Source: Prostheceraeus crozeri (Eukaryota > Platyhelminthes > Polycladida > Euryleptidae). Taken from it: DNA of 64,000 nucleotides. Location of the stretch: contig CAJQUW010001810.1 of assembly GCA_907163375.1 (NCBI GenBank), positions 310,001 to 374,000 on the forward strand, given 5' to 3'. Within the stretch, counting starts at the first letter, position 1. Every line of letters starts with the position of its first letter. Positions 7,074 to 15,679 of the stretch are shown here, piece by piece. Below the pieces are notes generated by a model that was not told the DNA's origin, searched no databases, and saw only the letters and a program-made list of their open reading frames with translations. The translations under genes were made by a program, and so were the position numbers.

Positions 7074-8594
7074 ATGGAAAGTGAAAATAAGGACTCGTTT
7101 CTAATCTACTTGCCCAGTAATGCTTCTATGAATAAATTTCCCAAAAATAAACCATCAGACTATCGAGTAGAATTAAATCGGCCACTGCATTTAGAAGGTG
7201 AATGGGAGGTTGGCGTTTCTAGTATTTGCTATGATAGCAATATTCAGAATGTGAATGATTTGGAAGAAATGATATTGACTCCTCGCACCCATGATGGAAT
7301 AACGATGAATAATGCATTCCAGTTCCCATACAATTTAACATCAGATGGAAAGTGGAACTATGAATGGATTCAGATAAAATCAGATTCTTATGAGCCATTT
7401 GGGAATGAGAAAATTATTAAGGCATTCAACAGTGGTAATACTTCCATCATGAAGAATAAAAATCAGAAAGCTTATGAGTTTACTATCTATCATTGGAGTG
7501 GGAGACAGTTCCTCCGCTTTCATTCTTTTACTAAAGGTCTTACGCTGAGGTTGGATAGTGAATTCTATCCGCATCTCGGTTTTGGTCATGGACTACATCT
7601 AACGTCAATTGCTACTGCAAATGTTAAAAAAGTTTATTCAACTCGAATCAACAAATTTCATTATAGATTTAAAATATTTGATGAAGATGTTGTAGAATGC
7701 GAAGAACGCATCATTTTGAAAAAGCGTGGTGTTCAACCTTTATCACTTATTGAGTTAGTAAAACGATGGAATGAGACTGTGGGTAAGAAGTATGGAGAGA
7801 AAATTATGGCGGACAAAAATAAGTTGGTTATTCAGAAATATAATGACAAACTTACAGTTTATTTCTCTCCAACCTTGCGTCATTTTGTAAGACATTATAC
7901 ACCTATTATTGGAAGCGGTGTGGTGTATGCTTCTCATGAATATCACACTAAAGCTGATTCAGTTAATGATGAATGGTGGGTGGACATCTATGGCGATCGC
8001 ATCAAGAAAATTTACCAGTCTTATGAAGAATCTAAAGTTGCTATCAATATAATGCCGCGTCTATATCATACAGTTGAAAGCTTCATTCATGTAGTAAATC
8101 CTTATATACAACAGAAGTTGAAGCATGTGATGAAAAGTAAATATGATGTAAAGACACACCACATTTCGTTTTCAATTGAAAATCAACGCGTTGTTCTGAA
8201 ACTGGGTGATGACATTCAATGTCAATTGAGTAAAAATTTGAAAAAACTCTTTGGCTTTTCAATGCTACAAACTGTGTTTGCTGCTGCGCATACGATTGGT
8301 ATAGAAACACCAATGACACTTGATAAACATGAACAACACCTTTACATTCAAAGTGATTTGATTTTACCTATTTCTGTTGGCGAGAAAAAAGAATACATTT
8401 TACGCGATTTCATTCATGATAAAGACGCTTCATATGGAATAGTCGAGAAGATGTTTGAATCTATTTTCTATCATCCCGTCGTCAAACAAACTATACCCTC
8501 TATTGCTATCAAAATTACCAATGGTTTACAAGAGTGTATCCATGTGAAAGATACTAAATCCCTCGTAACTTTAGTGTTTCGGAAAACAAAGTGA
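7074..8594 (+). CDS. Polinton structural protein (penton/fibre-type family), copy 2
   Basis: 506 residues from the Met at 7074; an in-frame ATG at 7044 is less likely because the homologous module begins right after 7074. The N-terminus reads DSFLIYLPSNASMNKFP and LEGEWEVGVSSICYDSN, parallel to copy 1. Middle and C-terminal parts also align: VECEERIILKKRG, EWWVDIYGDRI, LKLGDDIQCQLSKNLKKLFG and AIKITNGLQECIHV. Copies 1 and 2 are therefore an old tandem duplication with strong divergence, perhaps two spike or penton variants. The gene is intact and ends before a bidirectional poly(A) signal. Confidence 0.72.
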   Translation: MESENKDSFLIYLPSNASMNKFPKNKPSDYRVELNRPLHLEGEWEVGVSSICYDSNIQNVNDLEEMILTPRTHDGITMNNAFQFPYNLTSDGKWNYEWIQIKSDSYEPFGNEKIIKAFNSGNTSIMKNKNQKAYEFTIYHWSGRQFLRFHSFTKGLTLRLDSEFYPHLGFGHGLHLTSIATANVKKVYSTRINKFHYRFKIFDEDVVECEERIILKKRGVQPLSLIELVKRWNETVGKKYGEKIMADKNKLVIQKYNDKLTVYFSPTLRHFVRHYTPIIGSGVVYASHEYHTKADSVNDEWWVDIYGDRIKKIYQSYEESKVAINIMPRLYHTVESFIHVVNPYIQQKLKHVMKSKYDVKTHHISFSIENQRVVLKLGDDIQCQLSKNLKKLFGFSMLQTVFAAAHTIGIETPMTLDKHEQHLYIQSDLILPISVGEKKEYILRDFIHDKDASYGIVEKMFESIFYHPVVKQTIPSIAIKITNGLQECIHVKDTKSLVTLVFRKTK

Positions 8595-8609
8595 AGTCAT
8601 TGTGATATG

Positions 8610-8623
8610 TTTATTGAAATAAA
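8610..8623. terminator. Bidirectional poly(A) signal
   Basis: TTTATT (8610-8615, minus-strand AATAAA) is followed immediately by AATAAA (8618-8623, plus). It serves the converging structural gene (stop 8594) and polymerase gene (stop 8773). Confidence 0.6.
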
Positions 8624-8772
8624 AATATGTATATGAAAAAGTCTTTTCACAGATATAGGGGAATGGGCTGACTGTAGGCATATATTCACAAGGAAGAAAC
8701 GATCTCATGCGATACATAAAACAACCATGTATATCTACAAAAAGCAACATCAAAATACTGAGTTAAAGTTGA

Positions 8773-11700
8773 TTATGTCAATACATCTCCTGAATGTGGT
8801 AGCGTGAGTTTTATTCTTTTGGGTGGAGGTATGTTTGTGTCAGGATGTCCATGTGGAAGAGATGTGTTATGTCCTATCCAACACCTCTTATCCTCCCATG
8901 CTGAAAGTGCTCGTTTCTTGAACGTGTACGTTTTCACAGTATGAACTTGAGATTTTAAGATTGTCATATTGACAAACGTTATAGTTTTATTTTTATAGGC
9001 CTTCTTATAGGACCGATGTTTCATTTTATGAACAATGGATTTTGATATACCTTTAGCACGCTTAATACTATCTGCACATTCCTTTAGTTTCATGGAATAC
9101 ATTTTAGGACGGAGGAGAATCATTTCATCTATTTCCTTTCCTGCTGTTTCATCCTTAAAACAACCAAGTTTGGCTTTATTCTGTATGGAATAGAGTGGAT
9201 GAGTGGGATTGTAGTTAGATGTATCGAAATATTTTTCTAATGACTTACCTACTTCATTAAAATTTAAATCTTTTTGAGTGGTAATTCCTAAAAAGAAACT
9301 ATCTGTATCACCACCCAGCAAGCGAACCTCTTTTACGAGAGGGCATGGTTTTAATATTTTGTAGAAGAGTTGATACATTTCAAGCTTGGAATAATCTAAA
9401 ACGGCTTGCCCAATATAGATGGGTTTGCACAACTCAACTTCTGATTTAATCATTTTAACACCTACAAGATCCTCATCGATGATGTCTCTATCAATGAAAA
9501 GAGGTGATGAGGTCAATTTGTGATATTTTTGTTCATCAACGACTAGTTTGTAATTCATACGTTTTCTAACATCCTCCATGGTCTTTCCGAATAGACTATT
9601 ATTCTTATATTTATAAAAATCCTTTTCAAAATTATTTTGGGCGAGTGCACGTTTTTGACTGTTACTATCTATGTAGGGTTTGAGGAAGGCTTTCTGTCTA
9701 AATTTGATAATGCGGTGAACTGACTTTAGAAGCATGCCCATTTCTAAATAGAATTTTAATATGCAGAAGTGTACGAGATAATTTTTCTTATCATATTGGG
9801 TGAGTAAAAGTTTGCGGCATGGTTTGTACCTTGGCTGTCCACACTCTGTTAAGTTATTATGAAATTGTGACATGAATGGTGAAAACATATCTTCAGTCAC
9901 TTCGCCAGATTCAGGTGCGAGTGGGAAATCAGCAGTTTTATTTTTAATACTATTTGGATAAATCAAATCCACTTCAAAATAATATCCCCAATCACCTTCA
10001 TCTGGAATATTCAGTATGTTTGAAGGGTTGGAGTAATACTCAAGCTCATTTTGATTTAACCAACTAAACTCGGAATGAGGTAGTGGTTTAGACAGTGAAC
10101 TACCATATAAATTATTTTGGTCATAGTACTTTAGGTGGATATGATCATCACCTACTGTTTCAGATTTTATATGATGTTTATTTACAAATGTGAGACCACC
10201 GCGTATTCCGCGCTCAAATATATTATACATCTCCGGGTCTTGTAAGAGATGAATGGTCTCACCAGTCATTTTAAAGGCTGATTTAAAGGACATGGCTGGT
10301 AGACTGACAAAGTGGACAGGATCTAATTTGTCTTCTTCTAATGCCACTCGTCGAAATTCCTGAAAGACATCAGCCAGCAAAATGACATCTAATTCTAAGT
10401 AAGCGATCATATAATCGCCAAACGTTTTACAATTAAATTTTAACCATGCCTCTTGAGCATGTTCATAGTCCTCTACTGGACAATCTTCACCCGTCAAATC
10501 GTTTTTGAATTTGTCAATGGAAGGAAGGGTTGTTTCATTTAGTTTAGACATTGAGCTAAAATACGCATAAGGAAAGACTCCTTTGCGAGTGATTATTTCA
10601 TCCGTTAAGTTTGGATAGTGTTTCTTCAAAGTTTGACTATGGGGAAGAAACTTGAGATTACGAACGAGAGAAGCTAGTGACGCTGACATGAATTGAAATG
10701 AATCTAAAAATTTTATTTCGAAGAAGACTATCTTATTTTCTTTAGTTTTATCTACTGGTACTTTTGCTGTCATTGCCATGAATTTTTCTCTCGTTTGTGC
10801 TATTACATTGAACTGCCACGATTTCATCTGGCTCAACCCTCCTTTTATGAGCATATGACTGTCATAGCCCTTAAAGTTATGAAAAATGACGGGTAGTACA
10901 CGACGTCTCAACCTAAGTGAAAAGTTACATTTGGAGCAGAGTGCGTTTCTAAATTTACCAGTGATGTGATCATGATCACGCACTTTCTTAATTTTATCGT
11001 CATCAAACGTTTTATGACATTTAGGACAGGATGTGCAACTTTCAAATTTTTGTTTGTCTTCATCTGACATATGTAGTGACTTACGCTGCAATTGGGAATC
11101 ATATGATTGTTGAAATTTAGCAGCTTTATCGAGAAATTCTAGAAATTTTGAAATGCAATCTTCACCTTGCCAAGTATGCATTTTGTTTTGTCTATTCCTA
11201 AAGTGGTCATGCCATACTTCATAGCAGGATATGGCTGCTGGCTTGTGGATGATATCATCAATGTAGCATTCTATGTCTGCGTAAATGACACGCAGGGGAC
11301 TTAATTCGTCACCATTATCCCTATGTGAAAATATTTTATCTTTGGGCATGCGTTCCATTTGTAATTTACCTCGCTTGCACCATTCATAGTGAGTTTCAAA
11401 TTTATCTTTACTCCAAAATGAGCGGATGCAGCGGTCGCATACAAAATGTTCACCTCTTTTAGAGTGCCCCAAGTGAGTGTACAAGCGAGAGATTTTGGGA
11501 ATACCACAGTAGTGCCATTCCTCGCTATCATCTTGTTTTACTAATAAGAGGTTGACTACACGTTCATAACAAGTTGAACGTGAATTATAGCGGGCACCCT
11601 TCAACCCCTTCTCCCACACGTGAACGACAATTTTAATCTTATTATGTTTTTCGAACGTTTCTACATCTTTGATTTTCATGTTGTTACTATCACAACCTTC

Positions 11701-12745
11701 AAAGTCTAGTTCATCCTCCCACTGTCTATAGCTATAGGTGCGATCTCGATGCGCGTTGATATCATTATAGTGAAGGATGGATAGGACTGCATATTTGAAA
11801 CACTGTGATTTACAATCAACATTGATGACAGCTTTCTTATTATACAACGTTTTTGGAAGTTTAAATGTGCCTCGAGCTGCATGACTTTCTAATAGGGAAA
11901 TTTTGAATATGGCTGAGTCCACACCATCAAAAATGAGAGCGCTGTCGCGTTGATTGAATTTATCTACATTTGATTTTAAACATTGAATGTGAAAATTTAG
12001 CCAAGACTCGCAGTCTACAACTTCGGTTGCGGAAGAGGAAGGAATATGAAACTGTATTCTCTCCGTCACTTGACCCGTTTGAAAATCTATTTTAATATAT
12101 TTTAGTTTAAGGTAGATGAGCGCCTTCATTCTAAAATTGTCTAAATTATTGAAGAGCGCTTCGATAATGTTAGAATTTTGAAGGAGCCACTCAGGAAAAT
12201 CTACAATTTGAGTATTGGACTCCATGCAGTAGTCGCGTACTAAATTATTATGTGAAACATTAATGAGGGAGATGGTAGAGGTACCGTTGGTGTAGTGATC
12301 ATTTGCATGCGTGTGTTGAAGTCTGTGCGAAGATCGCTGAAAGTGACTATCAAAAGAAAGAGGGCACAAATCGCAAGGAAAGGAGATGTCATCGTCAGAA
12401 TCAACTTCACCTCCGGAGATTGACGCCGCTTTGCGTTGACACACACGTTGTTTGATGTGTCGAAGGAGACTGTGCTTCCTTGTAAACATATGTCCGCAGT
12501 CGGCACATTCCCACTCGTTGCCTTGCCGCGAGAGTCCTGAGCTGGAACTCACATCACCTGAAAGAGAAATCATTCTTTCATCTCTGTTCAAGCCTCAGTG
12601 TAGTGTTACAACCTACCTTGACTCAATAACTCTAAACTTTCCTCGAGAAGAGAGGGCGTTGGTGATGAAGTTGATGCCTGAAATTGAGGAAGATGCTATT
12701 AGTCACACGTTTGAGGGAGATGAGAGGAAATTTTCAACTTACCAT
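8773..12745 (-). CDS. polB: Protein-primed DNA polymerase B, spliced, intact
   Basis: Replicates the element from a protein primer. The uninterrupted frame (12,557-8773) has no nearby ATG at its 5' end. Two introns with canonical signals (12,678-12,742 and 12,558-12,616) join it in frame to a 61-base exon and then to an ATG at 12,743-12,745 that is the last codon of exon 1. The product is 1282 residues. Order: two zinc fingers (about 39-61, ECADCGHMF...; about 83-105, CDLCPLSF...), an endonuclease-VII-like Cys/His module (about 529-562, CPKCHKTF and VRDHDHITGKF), exonuclease motifs ADIEC (about 450), FHNFKGYDSH (about 580) and YLELDVILLADVF (about 740), then polymerase motif A YYDQNNLYGS (about 834), motif B KNNSLFGKTMED (about 1008) and motif C GGDTDSFF (about 1104). 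All catalytic Asp residues are present. Confidence 0.93.
12558..12616 (-). other. Predicted intron 2 of polB (59 bp)
   Basis: On the minus strand the exon ends CAAG and the intron begins GTAGGT. It ends in the pyrimidine tract TTTCTCTTTCAG at 12,558. Removing it keeps the polymerase frame. Confidence 0.75.
12678..12742 (-). other. Predicted intron 1 of polB (65 bp)
   Basis: On the minus strand a perfect donor GTAAGT directly follows the start ATG; the acceptor is CAATTTCAG ending at 12,678. The sequence upstream of the ATG has an in-frame TGA and no other ATG, so this is the first start codon. Confidence 0.75.
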
Positions 12746-12882
12746 TTCAACGAAATCAAGTTTAAGGTTGATACTTCTACAAGATAGAGACTTCACTCAA
12801 ATAATAGTCAAAGAGAGAGAGATCGTGCGTTCGTCACTTGTATGATTCACAGATTAAATGAAATGACCTGAATGTCACTTTG

Positions 12883-12930
12883 CTTATATACTTTCATCCT
12901 CTTCATTCATTGGATGTTCATTCTGATTGG
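12883..12930 (-). promoter_or_regulatory. polB promoter: TATA box with two CCAAT boxes
   Basis: On the minus strand TATATAAG lies at 12,890-12,883, about 140 bases before the ATG. Upstream of it are two CCAAT boxes (12,913-12,909 and 12,930-12,926). This is a textbook RNA polymerase II core promoter in the right place and orientation. The same short intergenic region must also serve the divergent gene at 13,004. Confidence 0.7.
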
Positions 12931-13003
12931 CTGCTTGTGTATACTTAAGAATTAGAAAAATGTTAAAGTTATCATTATTCAAAGTCAGCATTTCAAAGAC
13001 AAC

Positions 13004-13445
13004 ATGACAAGTCCTCCAACAACACCAAATACCGCATTGGAGTTCTCCTCTCCATATACATCAGCAAAGGTGCTCGTTACACCAAATGCACCAAGAAAGG
13101 CGAAGGTGGAGAAGACATACAATCTCGACAATATACGAAAGTTATCATTATCGGAGGAGGATGAAGAGGAGTTGCCCGACCTAACAGGCATACGGTGGAA
13201 ATATTTACAATATGATGCCGAAGGGGTGATGGAGATGACCAGCAAGTCGCACTTGCATCAAATATGGGAGTGGTACACCCCTAACTCCCAACCGCGAACC
13301 GTGGCGGAGTGGGCGTACATTGAGAAAGTGAGGGACGCTGCAGAAGAACGTTTAAAGCAGCTCAACTGTTTTTGTAATCTATGTGAAGCCAGACTCTGGG
13401 ACGATATTGACGATGAAGACCTTTTGAAATACATGCCATAATAAA
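13004..13445 (+). CDS. Acidic protein of unknown function, divergent from polB
   Basis: 145 residues (stop 13,439-13,441). The N-terminal 40 residues are Pro/Thr/Ser-rich (MTSPPTTPNTALEF), then KTYNLDNIRKLSLSEEDEEELPDLTG, a Trp/Tyr-rich middle (IRWKYLQYDAEG, HQIWEWYTP, TVAEWAYIEKVRDAAEERL) and a C-terminus with CFCNLCE followed by DDIDDEDLL. AATAAA overlaps the stop (13,440-13,445). No family is recognised. The disordered start, acidic patches and CxxC-like pair recall small regulatory proteins of DNA viruses, but no canonical LxCxE motif is present. As the first gene of the accessory region it may be early-expressed; this is inference. Confidence 0.65.
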
Positions 13446-13510
13446 TGTTTATTTCGTATTATCTTTGCTTTCATACTGACTTACTTGAATGGGGTTTTAG
13501 TGAATAATTT

Positions 13511-14105
13511 AACCATGTATACTTTTTCATTTGGAAATAGTAGCACGCTTAGTTTAACTTGTAAATCTTATAACATTTCATATGGACGATGATGGTAGAT
13601 AAAATAGTGTCAAATAAATTAAGATAGCTTACACTTCTGATATAGGGATAGCAATCGACTGCGATCCATGTGTAAAGAGCTTGTTAGACTATGGATGGGC
13701 TTAAGTGGATGATTTAACCATGTATACTTTTTCATTTGGAAATAGTAGCACGCTTAGTCTAACTTGTAAATCTAAAAACATTTCATATGGACGATGATGG
13801 TAGATAAAATAGTGTCAAATAAATTAAGATAGCTTACACTTCTGATACAGGGATAGCAATCGACTGCGATCCATGTGTAAAGAGCTTGTTAGACTATGGA
13901 TGGGCTTAAGTGGATGATTTAACCATGTATACTTTTTCATTTGGAAATAGTAGCACGCTTAGTCTAACTTGTAAATCTAAAAACATTTCATATGGACGAT
14001 GATGGTAGATAAAATAGTGTCAAATAAATTAAGATAGCTTACACTTCTGATACAGGGATAGCAATCGACTGCGATCCATGTGTAAAGAGCTTGTTAGACT
14101 ACGGA
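13511..14105. repeat. 205-bp tandem repeat, about three copies
   Basis: Copies start at 13,511, 13,716 and 13,921 (AACCATGTATACTTTTTCAT) with only a few differences between them. The third breaks off near 14,105. Each contains GGGATAGCAATCGACTGC, which also occurs outside the array at 14,946, so the array shares a motif with the neighbouring small-gene region. No ORF of note. Possibly regulatory or near an element terminus. Confidence 0.85.
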
Positions 14106-14446
14106 AGAGAGAAGTGTGTTATGTTGCGTGTGGCGCGTGAGTGTCCTCCCATTTCATTCCATTCATCAATTCATCTCATTGATAGAGACAGGTAGAACTC
14201 ATGGTTCTCATAACGTATGCAATGGAAAGTTTTAGGCAACCTTCGACAGTTGGCTAAATGTCGCCCTGGCGCGAATGCATACTACGTTGAGACAGAGGCA
14301 ATCACTTGCAAACATGACGCAGAGAGGTTTAACAAGATTGACCATTGCCGAATGTCCCTTGCGGTATACATAGCTACGGGTTTCACCGCCGCCCTTTACA
14401 GGAACGCCCGTCGAAAGGAAGTATTACACCGAACTTCATTTGCAAC
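14106..14446. other. Region between 205-bp array and first 141-bp repeat
   Basis: An ORF of 126 codons (14,217-14,597, +) crosses this region, but half of it is the 141-bp repeat and its product resembles nothing. On the minus strand the first repeat is followed by a weak TATA-less leader and only a short reading frame, so a former small gene here may have decayed. No feature I can support firmly. Confidence 0.4.
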
Positions 14447-14587
14447 GTTCAAGTTGACTGATAGCAGATTCAACTTAATGATAGTATTCGCCAGTCCGAA
14501 GACTGCCCAGGGCAAACCGCGAGGAGGTTCTATCATGTCTTGCCCCATGGTGGCCCTTAAGAGAGCCGATGGTTCGTTCTCGGGAGT
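14447..14587. repeat. 141-bp dispersed repeat, copy 1
   Basis: First of three nearly identical 141-bp copies (others at 14,969-15,109 and 15,443-15,583). It begins GTTCAAGTTGACTGATAGCA and ends TTCTCGGGAGT. It lies downstream of the small gene at 14,598-14,852 and would be upstream of a lost minus-strand gene. Confidence 0.9.
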
Positions 14588-14597
14588 AACAAGATGA

Positions 14598-14852
14598 CTA
14601 TTGGCTTGAATAGTCAATAGGTATGACGGTTAGGTTCTCGTATACCCTATACCGCCGAGGTCGTACTGGTGCATCTGGCACCTTTCGGATGCGGGTGGTT
14701 TTAGGAGTCCACACCCCATCCGTCCAAATGATCTTCTTGATCTTCCCCTTCTTCTCATCCTCTTCATCCCACTCGTCGAGGATGATGAAGTTGGGAATGC
14801 CGTTGTCTTCATCGGTGAAGACGGGAATGTTGTCGGCAGATGTCGCTTCCAT
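14598..14852 (-). CDS. Small acidic protein of unknown function
   Basis: 84 residues: acidic first half (VFTDEDNGIPNF, LDEWDEEDEKKGK) and basic/Tyr-rich second half (KTTRIRKVPDAPVRPRRYRV). No signal peptide, membrane segment or recognised domain. A TATA box (minus TATATAAG, 14,893-14,900) lies about 41-48 bases upstream of the ATG, and behind it a 141-bp repeat at 14,969. The same arrangement is seen for the next gene to the right, which supports a real transcription unit. Function unknown. Confidence 0.6.
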   Translation of the reverse strand: MEATSADNIPVFTDEDNGIPNFIILDEWDEEDEKKGKIKKIIWTDGVWTPKTTRIRKVPDAPVRPRRYRVYENLTVIPIDYSSQ

Positions 14853-14892
14853 CGTGACTTCAAATTGAATGAGAAGCGCTACAATCTTCTGG

Positions 14893-14900
14893 CTTATATA
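14893..14900 (-). promoter_or_regulatory. TATA box of the 14,852 gene
   Basis: Minus-strand TATATAAG about 45 bases upstream of the start codon; identical to the polB TATA box. Confidence 0.6.
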
Positions 14901-14968
14901 GGGTTTTCAACAATGAATTGCTCAACAGCGAATCAGAATGCTTCAGGGATAGCAATCGACTGCATAAT

Positions 14969-15109
14969 GTTCAAGTTGACTGATAGCAGATTCAACTTAA
15001 TGATAGTATTCGCCAGTCCGAAGACTGCCCAGGGCAAACCGCGAGGAGGTTCTATCATGTCTTGCCCCATGGTGGCCCTTAAGAGAGCCGATGGTTCGTT
15101 CTCGGGAGT
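14969..15109. repeat. 141-bp dispersed repeat, copy 2
   Basis: Same 141 bases as copy 1. It sits about 70 bases upstream (minus sense) of the TATA box at 14,893-14,900 and just past the end of the gene at 15,117-15,383. GGGATAGCAATCGACTGC from the 205-bp array lies beside it at 14,946. Confidence 0.9.
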
Positions 15110-15116
15110 CGTCATC

Positions 15117-15383
15117 CTACAGCCTACCAATTCTGCTGAGAGAGTCAAAGACTCTCTCTTTGGTAGCACTGTCGACTTCCACACTAACTGGCACATGACT
15201 AAAAATTGGAATGTAGCGCCATTCCGTTGGATTGACAGCAGTTGCTGTCATCGGATTGCCAATCCGAGCAAGATTATTAAAAACTCTGTCTTGCTCCTCT
15301 AGCCTGACGAACTCCTCAAATAAATTTCGCGGCCTTAACTGCGGTCCGCGAGGAGAGCTGACTTGACTGTTCGGCGTCTGCAT
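15117..15383 (-). CDS. Small protein with internal repeat, unknown function
   Basis: 88 residues. A motif of the form (D/E)RVFxxLxRIG occurs twice: DRVFNNLARIG (about residues 32-42) and ERVFDSLSRIG (about 76-86), so the gene may have arisen by internal duplication. The N-terminus is Ser/Pro/Arg-rich. No domain recognised. TATATAAA (minus, 15,415-15,422) lies about 35 bases upstream of the ATG, and copy 3 of the 141-bp repeat lies about 20 bases beyond the TATA box. Part of a series of repeat-TATA-small-gene modules. Confidence 0.6.
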   Translation of the reverse strand: MQTPNSQVSSPRGPQLRPRNLFEEFVRLEEQDRVFNNLARIGNPMTATAVNPTEWRYIPIFSHVPVSVEVDSATKERVFDSLSRIGRL

Positions 15384-15414
15384 GATTGAAATGAAATGAA
15401 ATGAGAGGCAGTGG

Positions 15415-15422
15415 TTTATATA
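15415..15422 (-). promoter_or_regulatory. TATA box of the 15,383 gene
   Basis: Minus-strand TATATAAA, 32-39 bases upstream of the start codon. Confidence 0.6.
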
Positions 15423-15442
15423 CCCCTCTAACGCGACGCAAC

Positions 15443-15583
15443 GTTCAAGTTGACTGATAGCAGATTCAACTTAATGATAGTATTCGCCAGTCCGAAGACT
15501 GCCCAGGGCAAACCGCGTGGAGGTTCTATCATGTCTTGCCCCTAGGTGGCCCTTAAGAGAGCCGATGGTTCGTTCTCGGGAGT
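15443..15583. repeat. 141-bp dispersed repeat, copy 3
   Basis: Same repeat with a few changes (for example CCCCTAGG instead of CCCCATGG). Located just upstream, in minus sense, of the TATA box at 15,415-15,422. Confidence 0.9.
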
Positions 15584-15615
15584 AAATTGATGGGGTGGTG
15601 AAGGCGGGCAAAGAT

Positions 15616-15675
15616 CTGCAATGAAAATGATATGTATTAGAATAGGATATACTATCTTATTTGCTTTTCACTTAC
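15616..15675 (-). other. Predicted 60-bp intron just after the coiled-coil gene stop
   Basis: Minus strand: donor TTG/GTAAGTG at 15,675, acceptor CATTGCAG ending at 15,616. Length and signals are like the polB introns. It begins only a few bases after the stop codon, so it would lie in the 3' untranslated region unless a different frame is used. Confidence 0.4.
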
Positions 15676-15679
15676 CAAG

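Noticed and set aside
12452..12787. 111-codon + strand ORF opposite the polB 5' end
   Set aside because: It is the antisense of the polB first exons and introns; no motifs.
14217..14597. 126-codon + ORF
   Set aside because: Half of it is the 141-bp repeat, the product resembles nothing, and the neighbouring repeat copies give unrelated frames.
14933..15196. Minus-strand ORFs through the 141-bp repeats (also 14,396-14,617)
   Set aside because: They share residues only because the DNA repeat is shared; real genes lie between the repeats.
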